Shown piece by piece: positions 21,176 through 31,805 of a DNA stretch of 64,000 nucleotides. The position numbers and the translations under genes were made by a program. Source of the stretch: Sanguinoderma infundibulare (taxonomy: Eukaryota > Basidiomycota > Agaricomycetes > Polyporales > Polyporaceae); the NCBI GenBank assembly GCA_032821775.1, contig JAVLRN010000007.1, positions 434,001 through 498,000 of the forward strand, given 5' to 3'. Position 1 is the stretch's first letter. Each line of letters opens with the position of its first letter. The notes beneath the pieces were generated by a model. That model made no database searches, was not told the DNA's origin, and saw only the letters and a list, made by a program, of their open reading frames with translations.

Positions 21176-22615
21176 ATGCATGTTGCCTACATGCTTGACA
21201 ACATGCACCTTGCCAAGATCCTCCTTCTCAAGCTCCGTGGCATCGAGGTCAGTGGCGATGACGACCCCCGCATAGCTGTTGTGTGCGACGAAGACTTCAC
21301 CAGCTCTTTTGTCCCCAAAGGTGGCCTCCGCCTGGATGCGGAGGCAGAAGCGCGCGTACTCGAGGCCGAGCGCCGGGCACACAAAACCCGACAGAGACAG
21401 CTCCACGATGAATGGCTGCGGCATTGCAAGCAGGTCTAGGAGCACAGTATGCAACGTTTCAAAGCTGAGAAGGTACGCATCACGTGCATGAGGGACGAGG
21501 CACTCCGCCAATGTCGAGAGGCAGAGCATCAGGCCAAGGAGCGTGAACGCAAATGCCAGCGCAAGGCTGAGGCCGCCCAGGCCGCACACACTTCTTAGCT
21601 GAGAATGGCAAGTGGTCAGCATCGGCAGCTCGTTTGCTATGACTCCCTGCAGAACGCCGATGCACGTTTTCCCAAGACCACCCATGCGGAAAAGAAGGTG
21701 GAAGATACTGGCAGGTTTATGTATGAAATCATGCCATCTCCTCCCTCCCATCCTATGTCCCTCTCCCCTCCCACCAGTCTCTCGCCTGCGGACAAGGACT
21801 GCCTCAGCTTCCCCCGAGCTCAACGGGAACTTGCTCTCAAGCATGCTAAGAGCATGTCCCGGGCTGTCGCATTCTCTGATGTTCTTACCGCTATGCATGG
21901 TCCCTTGTTTGGCGAGGATGACAAAAACCGGTCGTATGTACGACACGATAAGCAGCAAACAGAGCTGCTTGCAATCCTTTTGGAGCCGGTCAAAGTCGAT
22001 GACAAGGGCGAGAGCCTCCCGGACCCCCTCTCAGAGCCAGTGACCAATGTGAAGAAGTCTGTAGCCACCATGGCCTTGCGGACATCGACAGCCGAGTCCA
22101 TTTCGAGTACATCCTCGTCTAACTTTTCTGTTGACACCGTCACGTGCTCTGGTTCCTGGTTCTCATTCGCGAGCGAGAGCTCCTTCCAGTCTACCTCCAC
22201 GACCCTCACCACACCCTCTTTGTCCCCCCTTCACAAGCCGACCATCATCCTCTCTTCACCTTTGTCCATGTCACCACCGTCGGACTCTCCCATCACTACC
22301 CGGAGGCAATCCTCTAAGCCTCCACCAAATGCGCCAAGTGTCCCTACATCTGAGCACCCACTTGTGCTTCCAGCTCCACCACGACCCAAATGCAAGGTGC
22401 CTCTTGCTAATGGCTGGGGCCAGCCTCTGACTAGACACACTAACACGTCTAGTTGGTTAGATGACCAGACACCACCTACCTCGACGACAAAGCTCGCGCA
22501 CCATGTCAGTCGTTCACTCTCCACGTTCATGGACTTTGCGGCGCAATTCCAGTGCGCATACATTAGGGCAACAATGTTATCTGCCGGCGGTGACTTGTAT
22601 GGTGCACATTCATGA
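21176..22615 (+). pseudogene. Coiled-coil + Ser/Pro-rich gene with two TAG stops, unknown
   Basis: One frame from ATG 21176 to TGA at 22613-22615 is broken only by TAG at 21437-21439 and TAG at 21596-21598. The first part has MLDNMHLAKILLLKLRGIEV, then a charged coiled coil (EAEARVLEAERRAHKTRQRQ, EHQAKERERKCQRKAEA). The second part has a conserved-looking block (LALKHAKSMSRAVAFSDVL, GPLFGEDD) and a long Ser/Thr/Pro-rich tail. Both stops fit CAG-to-TAG changes. I have seen similar proteins near basidiomycete transposons but cannot name the family. Confidence 0.55.
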
Positions 22616-22729
22616 TCAGGCTCGCGATCCAGCTCGTGCTCGTGGTCTCCCATCACTCGAGTGTGCTCCTCCACATCTCAGAGTGGCCTAAATCCCGAGG
22701 GCTGTCGCGCCTCCTCGTTCGACGCCCAG

Positions 22730-23135
22730 GCCTTTGCTGCCGTGGAGATGTACCGGGAGGATGATGCTCTCCAATACCAGTGCACCCTCATCCCTTGTCA
22801 GTACCACCTTTCCGTTGAATGGAGTGAATGCTTAATGTGTGCGTGGCATTCGTAGGGTGAGAAGTTGTCAGAGACCAAGAAGCATCTCCAATCATGAATA
22901 GGTGTGTCAGATAAGGTCTTCGCGAAATACCGCTTCACATTGATCCAGGTCGCAACCTCCAAGCAGCCGTCGTACATCGAAGATGGTGAGTGGATTAACC
23001 TCGTGATCGCACTTGCATCAGGATTGACACTCATCATCATTCTTTTTCCAGAGGATACAATCTAAGATCACAAGTTCGCACCAGAGGACGTGCTCGGCCT
23101 CGACCACGTAGACAAGTCCAGGAAGACATGCACAG
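22730..23135 (+). pseudogene. USP7/Ubp15-type deubiquitinase C-terminal fragment
   Basis: Three exon pieces separated by GT-AG introns read DALQYQCTLIP, GEKLSETKKHLQ...IGVSDKVFAKYRFTLIQVA...QPSYIED, and EDTI...DHKFAPEDVLGLDHVDK. This is the end of the C-terminal ubiquitin-like region of USP7-type ubiquitin hydrolases (the (L)GLDH motif, the SETK-R-LQ and SDKDFAK blocks). The catalytic domain is absent. A TGA (22895-22897, expected CGA in LQAR) and a TAA after DTI break the frame. Retained introns show that the piece came from genomic DNA rather than from a processed transcript. Confidence 0.7.
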
Positions 23136-23392
23136 TCAGTCTCTGTTTCCCATGTATTTCTGTTTTGACTGCCTAGCATTCCTGCCCTTGTTTTCTGCAC
23201 CCACACAACTGTATAACGGCTGTCTGGTGTAAATCTGAGAGTACACATCCCCAATCATCGTCGTATTGGCCCACGATACGGACATCGAATGAGGAAATAA
23301 TGAACGAGTGTGTATGTTATCGACTTTCGCTTCTTTGACTTCTTCAAAGGAGACTGTGAGCCGGACACAGCAGTTAGCTCTGTAACAGCAAG

Positions 23393-23721
23393 CTACTCGC
23401 ACAGAAGGTATGTCAGCATACTTGTCACATCTTCGTTGTCTGAACGATAGTTCCTGTATCCTTCATCTACTGAAAGTGCGATGGATACATGCTTGCGAGG
23501 GGACCGTGAAGGTCCAGGGTCCTTGTCTTGGGTCCCCACGTGGACTTTTCCGGGAGAAGCTGGTGCAGAGATACGGTGCTGGCATGCAGATGTAGCACCG
23601 CGGATTTCTGGTAGGGTTGATGCGAAAGGTGGAGGAGTTGTTTTACCGTCTGAGGACATAGAGTAGGTTGAGTGGTTAACACTTTCACGCTCCGTCTCTG
23701 AGCCAGAAAGTGTGTCTTAAT
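23393..23721 (-). pseudogene. Left remainder of a reading frame split by the LTR element
   Basis: Read on the minus strand, the bases left of the 5' LTR continue in frame (IKTHFLAQRRSV...) from the frame that ends at 35811 on the other side of the element, once one 5-bp target copy is removed. The host gene is not recognised. A GTAAAA...CCAG intron near 23610-23645 is possible. Confidence 0.4.
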
Positions 23722-23726
23722 GCCGT
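23722..23726. repeat. Target site duplication, left copy (GCCGT)
   Basis: The five bases before the 5' LTR are GCCGT; the five after the 3' LTR (35811-35815) are GCGGT. One mismatch is tolerable in an element whose LTRs have also diverged. Confidence 0.7.
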
Positions 23727-24716
23727 TGATGCGCACCCGACGCTTCCGACCGCGGAGCCCGACGCAATTGCCCCATTCGGATGACCGAGGTGACTCGACC
23801 GATGTCTCGGCGGCTGCCGGCTCATTGGCGTCTCTGGGCTGCGCGATTCGGACACACGTGGTGGCGGCCCGGCCTGCTAACTGGGTCCAGTACTGACGAG
23901 AGCCGAAGAAGCCGGGCACGTGCGATGCCGCTGCACCAAGACTAGGCCGTCGAAGGGTACCAAAAGTATTCGGTCACAATCGGTGTCGCGACTCGGCCTG
24001 TCCCTGACTGTCCCTACGGTCGCACGGTGGCGGGCCACAAGTTAAGTCACACAGTTGCTCTCTCCGTCGCGTCGCGCGACTGGTCGCAGATCGTCCCTCA
24101 CGAAAGGTTACTTATGCAGCAGGTACGGGTCGCGACAACCGGAAACCAACGAGTCGCGCGACTGCGCGACAGCAATCGCGACCCGCCAAGACAAGCCGAC
24201 GGTGGTCGCCCAATCCGGTCGCGGTCACACGCCGATCGCTGGAGTTCCGGAGGGTTTCCGACGCTGGTTTTGTGATCGCTCGCCACCACGAGGCAGGCTA
24301 GGCTATGGGCGTCGCGTGTAGCTACCGGTTACCGATGTACTTAACCCCACTTGTTGCCGTTTGGGCAGACAATCTTGGACCCCCACCCTTTACCTCTCAT
24401 TTCTCCGACGAGCAAGTGCAACTCGACATCGCCCTCTGTCGGGTGTAGCTAGCGACTGCGATTGCGACTTGCGACAGCGACCACCGATCGACCGATTTGC
24501 GACAGCGACAGCGACTCGTCGCGCGACTTTCACCGCGACTTTCGACCTTCGGCACTACACACTCTTTCCCCTCTCTTCTCCTCGGCACTGGTTATGATCG
24601 TGACCAAAGGGAACCCGAGACCATACTCGCCCTCCGCACCGGCGACATCGCTCCGACCTCGCCTCCCTCAGCCCTCGGTCGTCCTGACTGTTCACAGGCC
24701 CTGGGATAGTGTATCA
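23727..24716 (+). repeat. 5' LTR (990 bp)
   Basis: Starts TGATG and ends ATCA (TG...CA ends). It aligns without gaps to 34821-35810. By eye there are about 45 differences, all but one transitions. Confidence 0.95.
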
Positions 24717-24719
24717 TTT

Positions 24720-24737
24720 TGGAGCCCACCGCGAGGG
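24720..24737 (+). other. Primer-binding site
   Basis: Three bases after the 5' LTR comes TGGAGCCCACCGCGAGGG, the expected complement of a tRNA 3' end (TGG pairs with CCA). The tRNA species was not identified. Confidence 0.7.
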
Positions 24738-25228
24738 GGAGTATAGATCTCGCCTCCGCCTTTGGTGCGACCCCGTAACTCTCATACAGTGCCACGCTGA
24801 CACCTTCCACTCCTTCGCGTTCATCGCTCGCATACGAGCTACTTGTCGCTCGCGCGCATAGAATCACTGACCTTGGACTTCAGCTCGGCGACAAGGCCCG
24901 ATACAGTCGCATCCTCTATTCCCTCTCTCGTGCCCTCGATCGTGGTATCGACGCACTCGATAACAGACCCTCTTCTTCCGACTCTTCGTCCGCGACATCT
25001 TCCACGACGGTTAGGTCTAGAGCGAGACGCGCGACGCCGAGCGCGATTCCCGGCGAATTTCCCCTGCCACCGTCGCCAGAACCCTGGGAAGACGTTCCAC
25101 TCCCTCCTTCGCCCGATTACTGGACAGACATTCCCCTCCCGCCGTCGCCGGATATCGCTGCGACACCCTCGACAGCGTCACTACAAGTTTCCCCGTTCAC
25201 ACCACTCAGCGAACTCTCGTCGCTCGCG

Positions 25229-26560
25229 ATGGATCCCCCCGATCTTCAAGCGCCGCAGCCAGCAGCACACCCGCCACCCGCGATGCCCGCGCGCAACCAC
25301 GCAACTGTGCCGGTATTCGACCCTGAGCGACCAAGAACCTTGCGCAGCTTTTGGCAAGACCTCGACGCGCTCTTCGACAGGTGCCAGGTCGCCGCTGGCC
25401 GACCACGCAAACGATGGGCGATTCGTTATCTCGAGGTCGAGGTCGCCGATTTGTGGGAGTCGCTCCCCTCGTACGAGGATGCATACACGTTCGAACAGTG
25501 GAAGACGAGCGTGGCCGAGCTATACCCCGGCGCGGATGAGGCTCGCAAGTACTCGGTCGCCGACGTGGATAATCTGGTCGCAGGTCGCGTGGCGACACCG
25601 ATCACGACGCTCAGTGAACTCTCCAGTTTTCATCGGGACTTCCTCATTATGACCACCTATTTGATACAGCACCAGCGATTGTCGGTACTGGAACAGTCGC
25701 GACTCTTCGCGCGTGGCATTCGACCGCCCCTATGGGATCAGGTGGCTCAGCGACTTCAGATCAAGTTCGTCGACCACCACCCCGACGACCCCTACGCCCT
25801 CCGAGACATTCTCGAGGCAGCACGATTCGTGCTTCATGGGACGTCGACGACAGCGACGGCGATGCCGGTAGCACCAGCGGTTGCGATGGCGACGGCGACT
25901 CCGACAGCGACCGGTATCAAGCTGGAAGATGTCGAGCCTTTCTTCCGAATGATGGTGCAGGCAATATGCGACAATGGTGCCGGGGCAGGACCAGCGGGAC
26001 CACCACAGCGTGCCGATTACGGGCGACCGCTGCCGATGGGCTTCTGCCACTACTGCGGTGACGCGGGCTGCCAGGTTCGCACCTGCCGGTTCGTCGACGA
26101 GGACATCAATGCGGGTCGCATTGCGTGGAACAACGATGGGAAGGTTGTCTTGCCTAATGGGCAATTCGTACCGTGCAACCTACCAGGCCTGACCATGCGC
26201 GACCACGCCTACGAGTGGCACCGGCGCAACGCGACGGCGCCTGTAGGCCAGCTCCTCTTCCAGGTCACACCGGCGGCCCTGACGCCTGACGCGATCAGCG
26301 ACCGCATCGCCCAACTCGAGCATGAGATCTTCGCCCTCCGACAAGCAAGAGAGAAGTTCGATGGAGTTGAGATCATGACCGTTCCCCGGCGACCGCGACC
26401 GGCAGCAAGAGTCGAGGAGGTTCCCGACGGGGGCCCCACGGTAGCGACCGCCAGCGGTTCCGGAATGAGGGCGTCGGCCCCAGCCGCGACCAGGGCAACC
26501 GTGGCGGCCGTGCCAGCATGGCCGGTCACCATCCTGCGACCACCGACCCCGGCCACGTGA
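25229..26560 (+). CDS. gag: Gag (capsid/nucleocapsid polyprotein)
   Basis: 443 codons from ATG to TGA. A retrotransposon gag capsid-like region (RTLRSFWQDLDALFDRC, FEQWKTSVAELYPG) occupies residues about 30-200. A zinc knuckle follows near 270: CHYCGDAGCQVRTC, spaced C-x2-C-x4-C-x4-C. The usual His of the CCHC knuckle is Cys. Upstream the same frame stays open from about 24770 without an ATG and encodes repeated PPSP motifs, so Gag may begin earlier by a non-ATG start or a spliced leader. The stop TGA (26558-26560) is in frame with the protease that follows 43 codons later. Confidence 0.85.
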   Translation: MDPPDLQAPQPAAHPPPAMPARNHATVPVFDPERPRTLRSFWQDLDALFDRCQVAAGRPRKRWAIRYLEVEVADLWESLPSYEDAYTFEQWKTSVAELYPGADEARKYSVADVDNLVAGRVATPITTLSELSSFHRDFLIMTTYLIQHQRLSVLEQSRLFARGIRPPLWDQVAQRLQIKFVDHHPDDPYALRDILEAARFVLHGTSTTATAMPVAPAVAMATATPTATGIKLEDVEPFFRMMVQAICDNGAGAGPAGPPQRADYGRPLPMGFCHYCGDAGCQVRTCRFVDEDINAGRIAWNNDGKVVLPNGQFVPCNLPGLTMRDHAYEWHRRNATAPVGQLLFQVTPAALTPDAISDRIAQLEHEIFALRQAREKFDGVEIMTVPRRPRPAARVEEVPDGGPTVATASGSGMRASAPAATRATVAAVPAWPVTILRPPTPAT

Positions 26561-27412
26561 CAAGGAGCGGCGCCAGAGCACCCGTTCGCGGGAGCCCACG
26601 ACGCGACTTATGCGCCGCCACGGACGACCAATGTCGGCGCAACACCGCGACCAGCGAGCGGTAAAGAGCGCGATCCAGCGTATCGCAACATGGTCCCGGT
26701 CTACCAGCCCAAGTTGATCGACGAGGTCTACTTGCGCGCGATGAAGACACCGGCGATCACGCTCTCTGTTGAGGAGCTCCTTTGCATCGCTCCCGACGTG
26801 CGCGCCAAGTTCCGCAAGGCAATCACCCCAAAGCGCGTACCGACCGAGCCGCGCACAGTCACCTTCGCTGATGCGACCAGCGACGACGAACTCGCGACTG
26901 CGCGGTCCTGTCGCGGCGAACCTCTGGAGCCGGGTGCGCTGGTAGTCCCCGACCCATACGACGTCTACCTCTCGCGACTCGGCCTCGGCCAAGAGCCGCA
27001 GCCGCTCGTGGTCGCAAAGGAGTCGTATGCGCTTCGCTCGATCGTCGGTTGTCTCGATGGTAAGATCGATGTCGAGGGAACCTTGGATGGCGGTGCGCAA
27101 ATCGTCTCGATCTCCGAGGGCCTCTGCCACCACGCGGCGCTCTCCTACAACCCGACGGTGCAGCTGTATATGCAGTCGGCAAACGGCGCGGTCGACCCGT
27201 CGCTAGGTATTGTTCGCAATGTGCCCTTCCTCGTCAGCGGTATTACGCTTTACCTACAGGTTCACGTCATTCGCAACGCGCCCTACGACTTGCTCCTCGG
27301 TCGCCCCTTCGACGTCCTGACGCGGAGCGTCATCAAGAACTTCAACAATGAAGACCAGACGATCACGCTCGAATGCCCGAACATGCGACAAGTTGTGACC
27401 ATCCCGACGTGA
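26561..27412 (+). CDS. Retroviral-type aspartic protease region
   Basis: In frame with gag after one TGA. The active-site motif is LDGGAQIVSIS, with the catalytic Asp in a DGG context. The flap-proximal partner motif is YDLLLGRPFDVL. It is about 240 codons from the internal ATG (26690). Its TGA at 27410-27412 is followed, with a one-base shift, by an open frame that leads to the RT. In this element family the protease is normally part of a Gag-Pol fusion made by readthrough or frameshifting, or the stops are decay. Confidence 0.8.
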   Translation, partial: QGAAPEHPFAGAHDATYAPPRTTNVGATPRPASGKERDPAYRNMVPVYQPKLIDEVYLRAMKTPAITLSVEELLCIAPDVRAKFRKAITPKRVPTEPRTVTFADATSDDELATARSCRGEPLEPGALVVPDPYDVYLSRLGLGQEPQPLVVAKESYALRSIVGCLDGKIDVEGTLDGGAQIVSISEGLCHHAALSYNPTVQLYMQSANGAVDPSLGIVRNVPFLVSGITLYLQVHVIRNAPYDLLLGRPFDVLTRSVIKNFNNEDQTITLECPNMRQVVTIPT

Positions 27413-30400
27413 CCGCGAGGACAGCCGACCTTTCGGTTTCACATCGACAGCAAGCGCTCCGAATCCGTTTGAGGACGGGGCGCCCGACGGTGACTACGCC
27501 CTCGTCATCGACGACACACCAGGGGGCCCCATTATCTCTGCATATACCCGCATCGCTGACGACTCTATTCCTATCCCAGCTCTCTATTTATCGGCCTGCG
27601 ATCAACTACACGATCGCGCGGCCGTCTATTTCTCAACTAATCTCACAACTACTAGCGAAAAATGTCGTGCGACAAGCGCGACGACACCGGCGACACCGTC
27701 GACCACTGCGACCTCGGACTCTTTCTCTCTCCTCACGTCTCCAGTTCCGCCTCCATCTCCCTCTCTCGACATCGCTCTCTCTCTCTCCTTTATGCGCCCC
27801 TGTTCTTCCTCACCTTCTTTCATATTCTCGTTTCCGACCAAAAACGGTCGCAGCTACTTCGCGCCGTGATCGCAAGATACCCCCGCGAACGTTTTCCTCA
27901 CCACACGTGACCCCATTATGAAAGGCCTCGTCACCAAGAAGAAGTACAAACCGGTCGCGCGCAAGGTGCGACCTGTCCTAGGCTCGTGCCCCAAACAGTT
28001 TCGCATCGTGCGCAACATCACTGGCGACCCGCTCGCGAACATGCTGATCCTCCCCGATCATCCCCCTGACTTCGTCCCGACCAGTCGCTACACCTGCGAA
28101 CGCATGGAGGCCCTCGACAAGAAGCTGCGACCCGACTTTCTCTGGCCCGAAGAGCGCAAGCTCCTCCACTACTTCATGTGCGTCCACAACGAGGCGTTCG
28201 CATGGACCGACGAGGAGCGCGGCTGCTTCAAACCCGAGTTCTTCCCACTGGTCGATTTTCCGGTCATACTGCACACGCCGTGGGTCCAGAAGAACATCCC
28301 AATCCCGCCGGGTCTCTACAAGGAGGTCTGCGACATCATCAAGCGCAAGATCGCTGCCGGCGTGTATGAGCCGTCGAATTCGTCGTATCGCAGTCGCTGG
28401 TTCTGCGTCGCGAAAAAGGATGGGAAGCCGCGCATCGTCCACAGCCTCGAGCCACTCAACAAGGTCACGATCGCGCACTCGGGCGTAACTCCGACGCCTG
28501 ACTATCTCGCCGAGCAGTTCGGCGGGCGACCGTGTGGCTCGATGTACGACCTCTACGTTGGCTACAACGAGCGACTGATCGCAAAGTCGTCGTGCGACCT
28601 CACGACCTTCCAGACTCCGTTCGGCGCATTGCGACACTGCACCCTCCTGATGGGGTGGTGTAACTCGGTACCTATCTTTCATGACGACGTCACTTACATC
28701 TTGCAGCCCGAGATCCCAGAGTGGACAGTACCGTATATCGACGACGTCCCCGGCAAGGGACCGAAATCCGACTATCGCGACCGCGACGGCAAGTATGAGA
28801 CCATCCCGTGCAACCCCGGCGTTCGTCGCTTCGTCAAGGAGCACTTCGACAACCAGAATCGCATCATCACACGCATGAGCCACGCCGGCAGCACCTACTC
28901 TGGGCCGAAGTCGATGCCCATCGACATCGAGAACATCGTCATCGGCCAGCAATGCACCCCGATCGGGCGACAACCCGAACAGTCGCGCGTCGCCCTCATC
29001 GTCAACTGGGGACCGTGCGGGAACATATCGGAGATCCGTGCGTTCATAGGCACGGTCGGCGTCCTGCGACTTTTCATTCGAAACTTCGCGAAGCGCGCCT
29101 GGCCACTCATGAAGCTCACGCGGAAGGACGTCCCCTTCGAGTTCGGCGACGAGCAACTCCGTGCGCAGGAGGACCTCAAGAAGGCGGTCATCGAGTCGCC
29201 GGCGCTCCGCGCGATCGACTACGAGTCGGGCGCGGCCGTCATCCTCGCCGTCGACACCTCCTACATCGCGGTCGGCTTCCACCTCTGCCAGTGCGACATC
29301 GACGACCCGCGCAAGTGGTACTACAGTCGCTTCGGATCAATAACGCTCAATGACAGGGAGGCGCGATTCTCGCAACCGAAGCTCGAGATCTACGGCCTCT
29401 ATCGCGCCCTGCGGAACCTCAAGGTCTACTTGATCGGTGTTCGAAACCTCGTCATCGAGGTCGACGCACGATACATTCAGGGCATGCTCCAGAACCCTGA
29501 CATTTCTCCGAGCGCTAGCATTAACCGTTGGATCGTCGTGATACTGACGTTCCACTTCACTCTAGTGCACATCCCCGGAACATCGCACGGACCCAACGGG
29601 TTGTCGCGGCGACCATCACAACCAGGCGACGAGCCGCGCGACGACGACGACGGCTTCGAGGACTGGATCGACAAAGTCCACGGCTTCCTGCACCAGATGC
29701 TGCCCACGCGACCGCGACAACGCGCCTCTCCCCTGCAACTTTTCACGATTGCGTCTCTGACCAGGGACGGTCGGGATCTCAGTGAGGGGGAGGGACCGAC
29801 CGACCAGGAACTGACAAGCGACACTGCGACCACGTCGAGCGACATTCTGACTTCCGACCTCACTCAGCGAGCGAACGAGCGACTCGACAAGGTCAAGAGG
29901 TGGCTCCGCGACCTCCGACAACCGAGTGACATCTCCGACAAGGCGTACGCGCAGTTTATCAAGTACTGCCAGCAGCACTTCGTCGACGGCGACCGACTGT
30001 GGCAAAAGGACTCGCATGGTGCACACAAGCTCGTAGTCGGCCTCGGCCAGCGACTCGCGATCCTCCGACAGGCACACGACGACATAGGTCATCGCGGCAA
30101 TTATGCAACGTTGCAGTTAATCGCGGAGCGATTCTGGTGGCCGTCCCTTCGTGAGGACGTCACTTGGTATGTTTGCACTTGCCATCTCTGCCAGACGAGA
30201 CAGACGCGACAGGTCCTCATTCCGCCGACAGTCGCGACACCCGCACCACTGTTCGCGCGAGTCCACATCGACACCATGCACATGCCCGCCTCCGGCGGCT
30301 TCAAGTACATCGTCCAGGCGCACTGCGCGATCTCGCACTACCCAGAGTGGCACATGCTCCGCGTCGAGACCGAGAAGACCCTCGGCGACTGGCTGTTCCA

Positions 30401-31270
30401 AGACGTCATTTGTCGCTGGGGTGGCCTCGCAGAGATCGTCACCGACAACGGCGCAGCTTTCGTCAAAGCGGCTGGCTACCTTGCGCACAAGTATCACCTC
30501 CGACATATCCGAATCAGCGGCTACAACTCGTGGGCGAACGGCATCGTCGAGCGACCCCACTTCGACGTGCGACAGGTTCTGTTCAAGGCCGCCGACAGCG
30601 ACGAGACCAAGTGGTCGCAAGTCGCTCATTTCGCCTTCTGGGCAGAAAGAGTAACTACGCGACGTCGCATGGGCTGCTCACCGTACTTCGCGGCTACAGG
30701 TTGTCATCCGATCCTGCCATTCGACATCGGAGAAGCAACCTATCTGCTCCCACCGCCCGACTCGATCCTGTCGACGACCGATCTCATCACACAGCACGTG
30801 ACAGCGCTCCAGAAGCGGCAAGACCAGATCGCCGACCTCCAGTCCGACGTCTACCGAGCGCGACTTCGAGCAGCATACAAGTTCGAGCGCGACCACGCGA
30901 CAACCATCCGCGACTTCGACTTCAAACGCGGCGACCTTGTCCTCCTCCGACACATGCAGATCGAGAAGGCCCTCAACCGCAAGATGCAACTACGATACCT
31001 CGGGCCGCTTGTCGTCCTCACCCGCAACCGCGGGGGAGCGTACGTCATCTGCGAACTCGATGGGACGGTCTTTCACTGACCAGTCGCGGCCTTCCGACTC
31101 CTCCCCTACCTCGCGCGACAATCAATCGGCATCGCCGACGAGCTCCTCGACATCTCGCAAAAGCGGTTCGAGGACATGAAGAACGCCGACGATGCGGGTG
31201 TCGAGGACGATCGTCCGACTGGCAATGCGATACCGCCGAACGGCAGCGACGGGGTGGGCGACACGGACTA
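27411..31270 (+). CDS. pol: Pol: reverse transcriptase, RNase H, integrase (with two TGA)
   Basis: One frame from 27411 to TAG 31268-31270, broken by TGA at 27867-27869 and 31077-31079. The long uninterrupted part (27918-31079, 1,053 codons) has an RT with QTPFGALR...MGW and YIDDV (near codon 273). RNase H has ILAVDTS, KLEIYGLY and IEVDARY. The integrase has an H-H-C-C zinc region (HDDIGHRG...CHLCQTRQ) and a DDE core (HIDTMHM, VTDNGAAF, GIVERPH, near codons 782, 841 and 876). The tail after the last TGA (PVAAFRLLPYLARQS) is typical of the end of such pols. Both TGAs sit where CGA would give Arg. No chromodomain is evident. Confidence 0.93.
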
Positions 31271-31805
31271 GTCGAGCTGAGTATCTGTTTTCATTTGTGA
31301 TCCGCTTCCATATCTTCCATATTGCGCTCTTTTCATCTTTCGCATACCCCCCCCAATCGCCACTTCATAGTCTCTCGTTTATATTCTTTGCGACCTCGGA
31401 CGCACCTTTGCGACCAATTTTCCATCGTGGCTTTGTCGCGATGGCGAGGGTTTTCTGGCGATGAAGGATTCCACGCTGAGCCTTTCCCTCGGGGAAATAC
31501 TTTTGTCATTCACGCGTCTAGAACCAAAGGAGAGATATTATTATTGATGGATATAAGCTACAGGCGACAAGATAGCGAAGACGACTGCGACCAGCGATTG
31601 TGACACTGCGATAACGACTGTGACACTGCGATAGCGACTGCGATACTGCGACCGAGATAGCGACGGCAACATATGACATACAGCAAGAAAACTAGCGATG
31701 AGACGGGAAGAGAGCGCGCCTACATACACATGCAAGTCCAAGAAAGAAAACTGGGAAGAAAATCAGTGTCCGACGTGGTGCAACCACGGCGTGACTGGAC
31801 TCCAC
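31271..31805. other. Non-coding spacer between pol and the antisense gene
   Basis: Holds the convergent 3' ends of pol (plus) and the antisense gene (minus), plus a short tandem repeat: 20-nt units at 31599-31618 and 31619-31638, with a partial third (TGTGACACTGCGATAACGAC type). Confidence 0.7.

Noticed and set aside
24843..25652. 269-codon plus frame overlapping the start of gag
   Set aside because: Composition is Arg/Ser/Pro-rich as expected from an out-of-frame reading of gag; the capsid motifs are in the other frame.
27978..29282. 434-codon minus-strand open frame opposite the reverse transcriptase
   Set aside because: Exact shadow of pol; high GC codon usage leaves the complementary frame open and no motif or splice site supports it.
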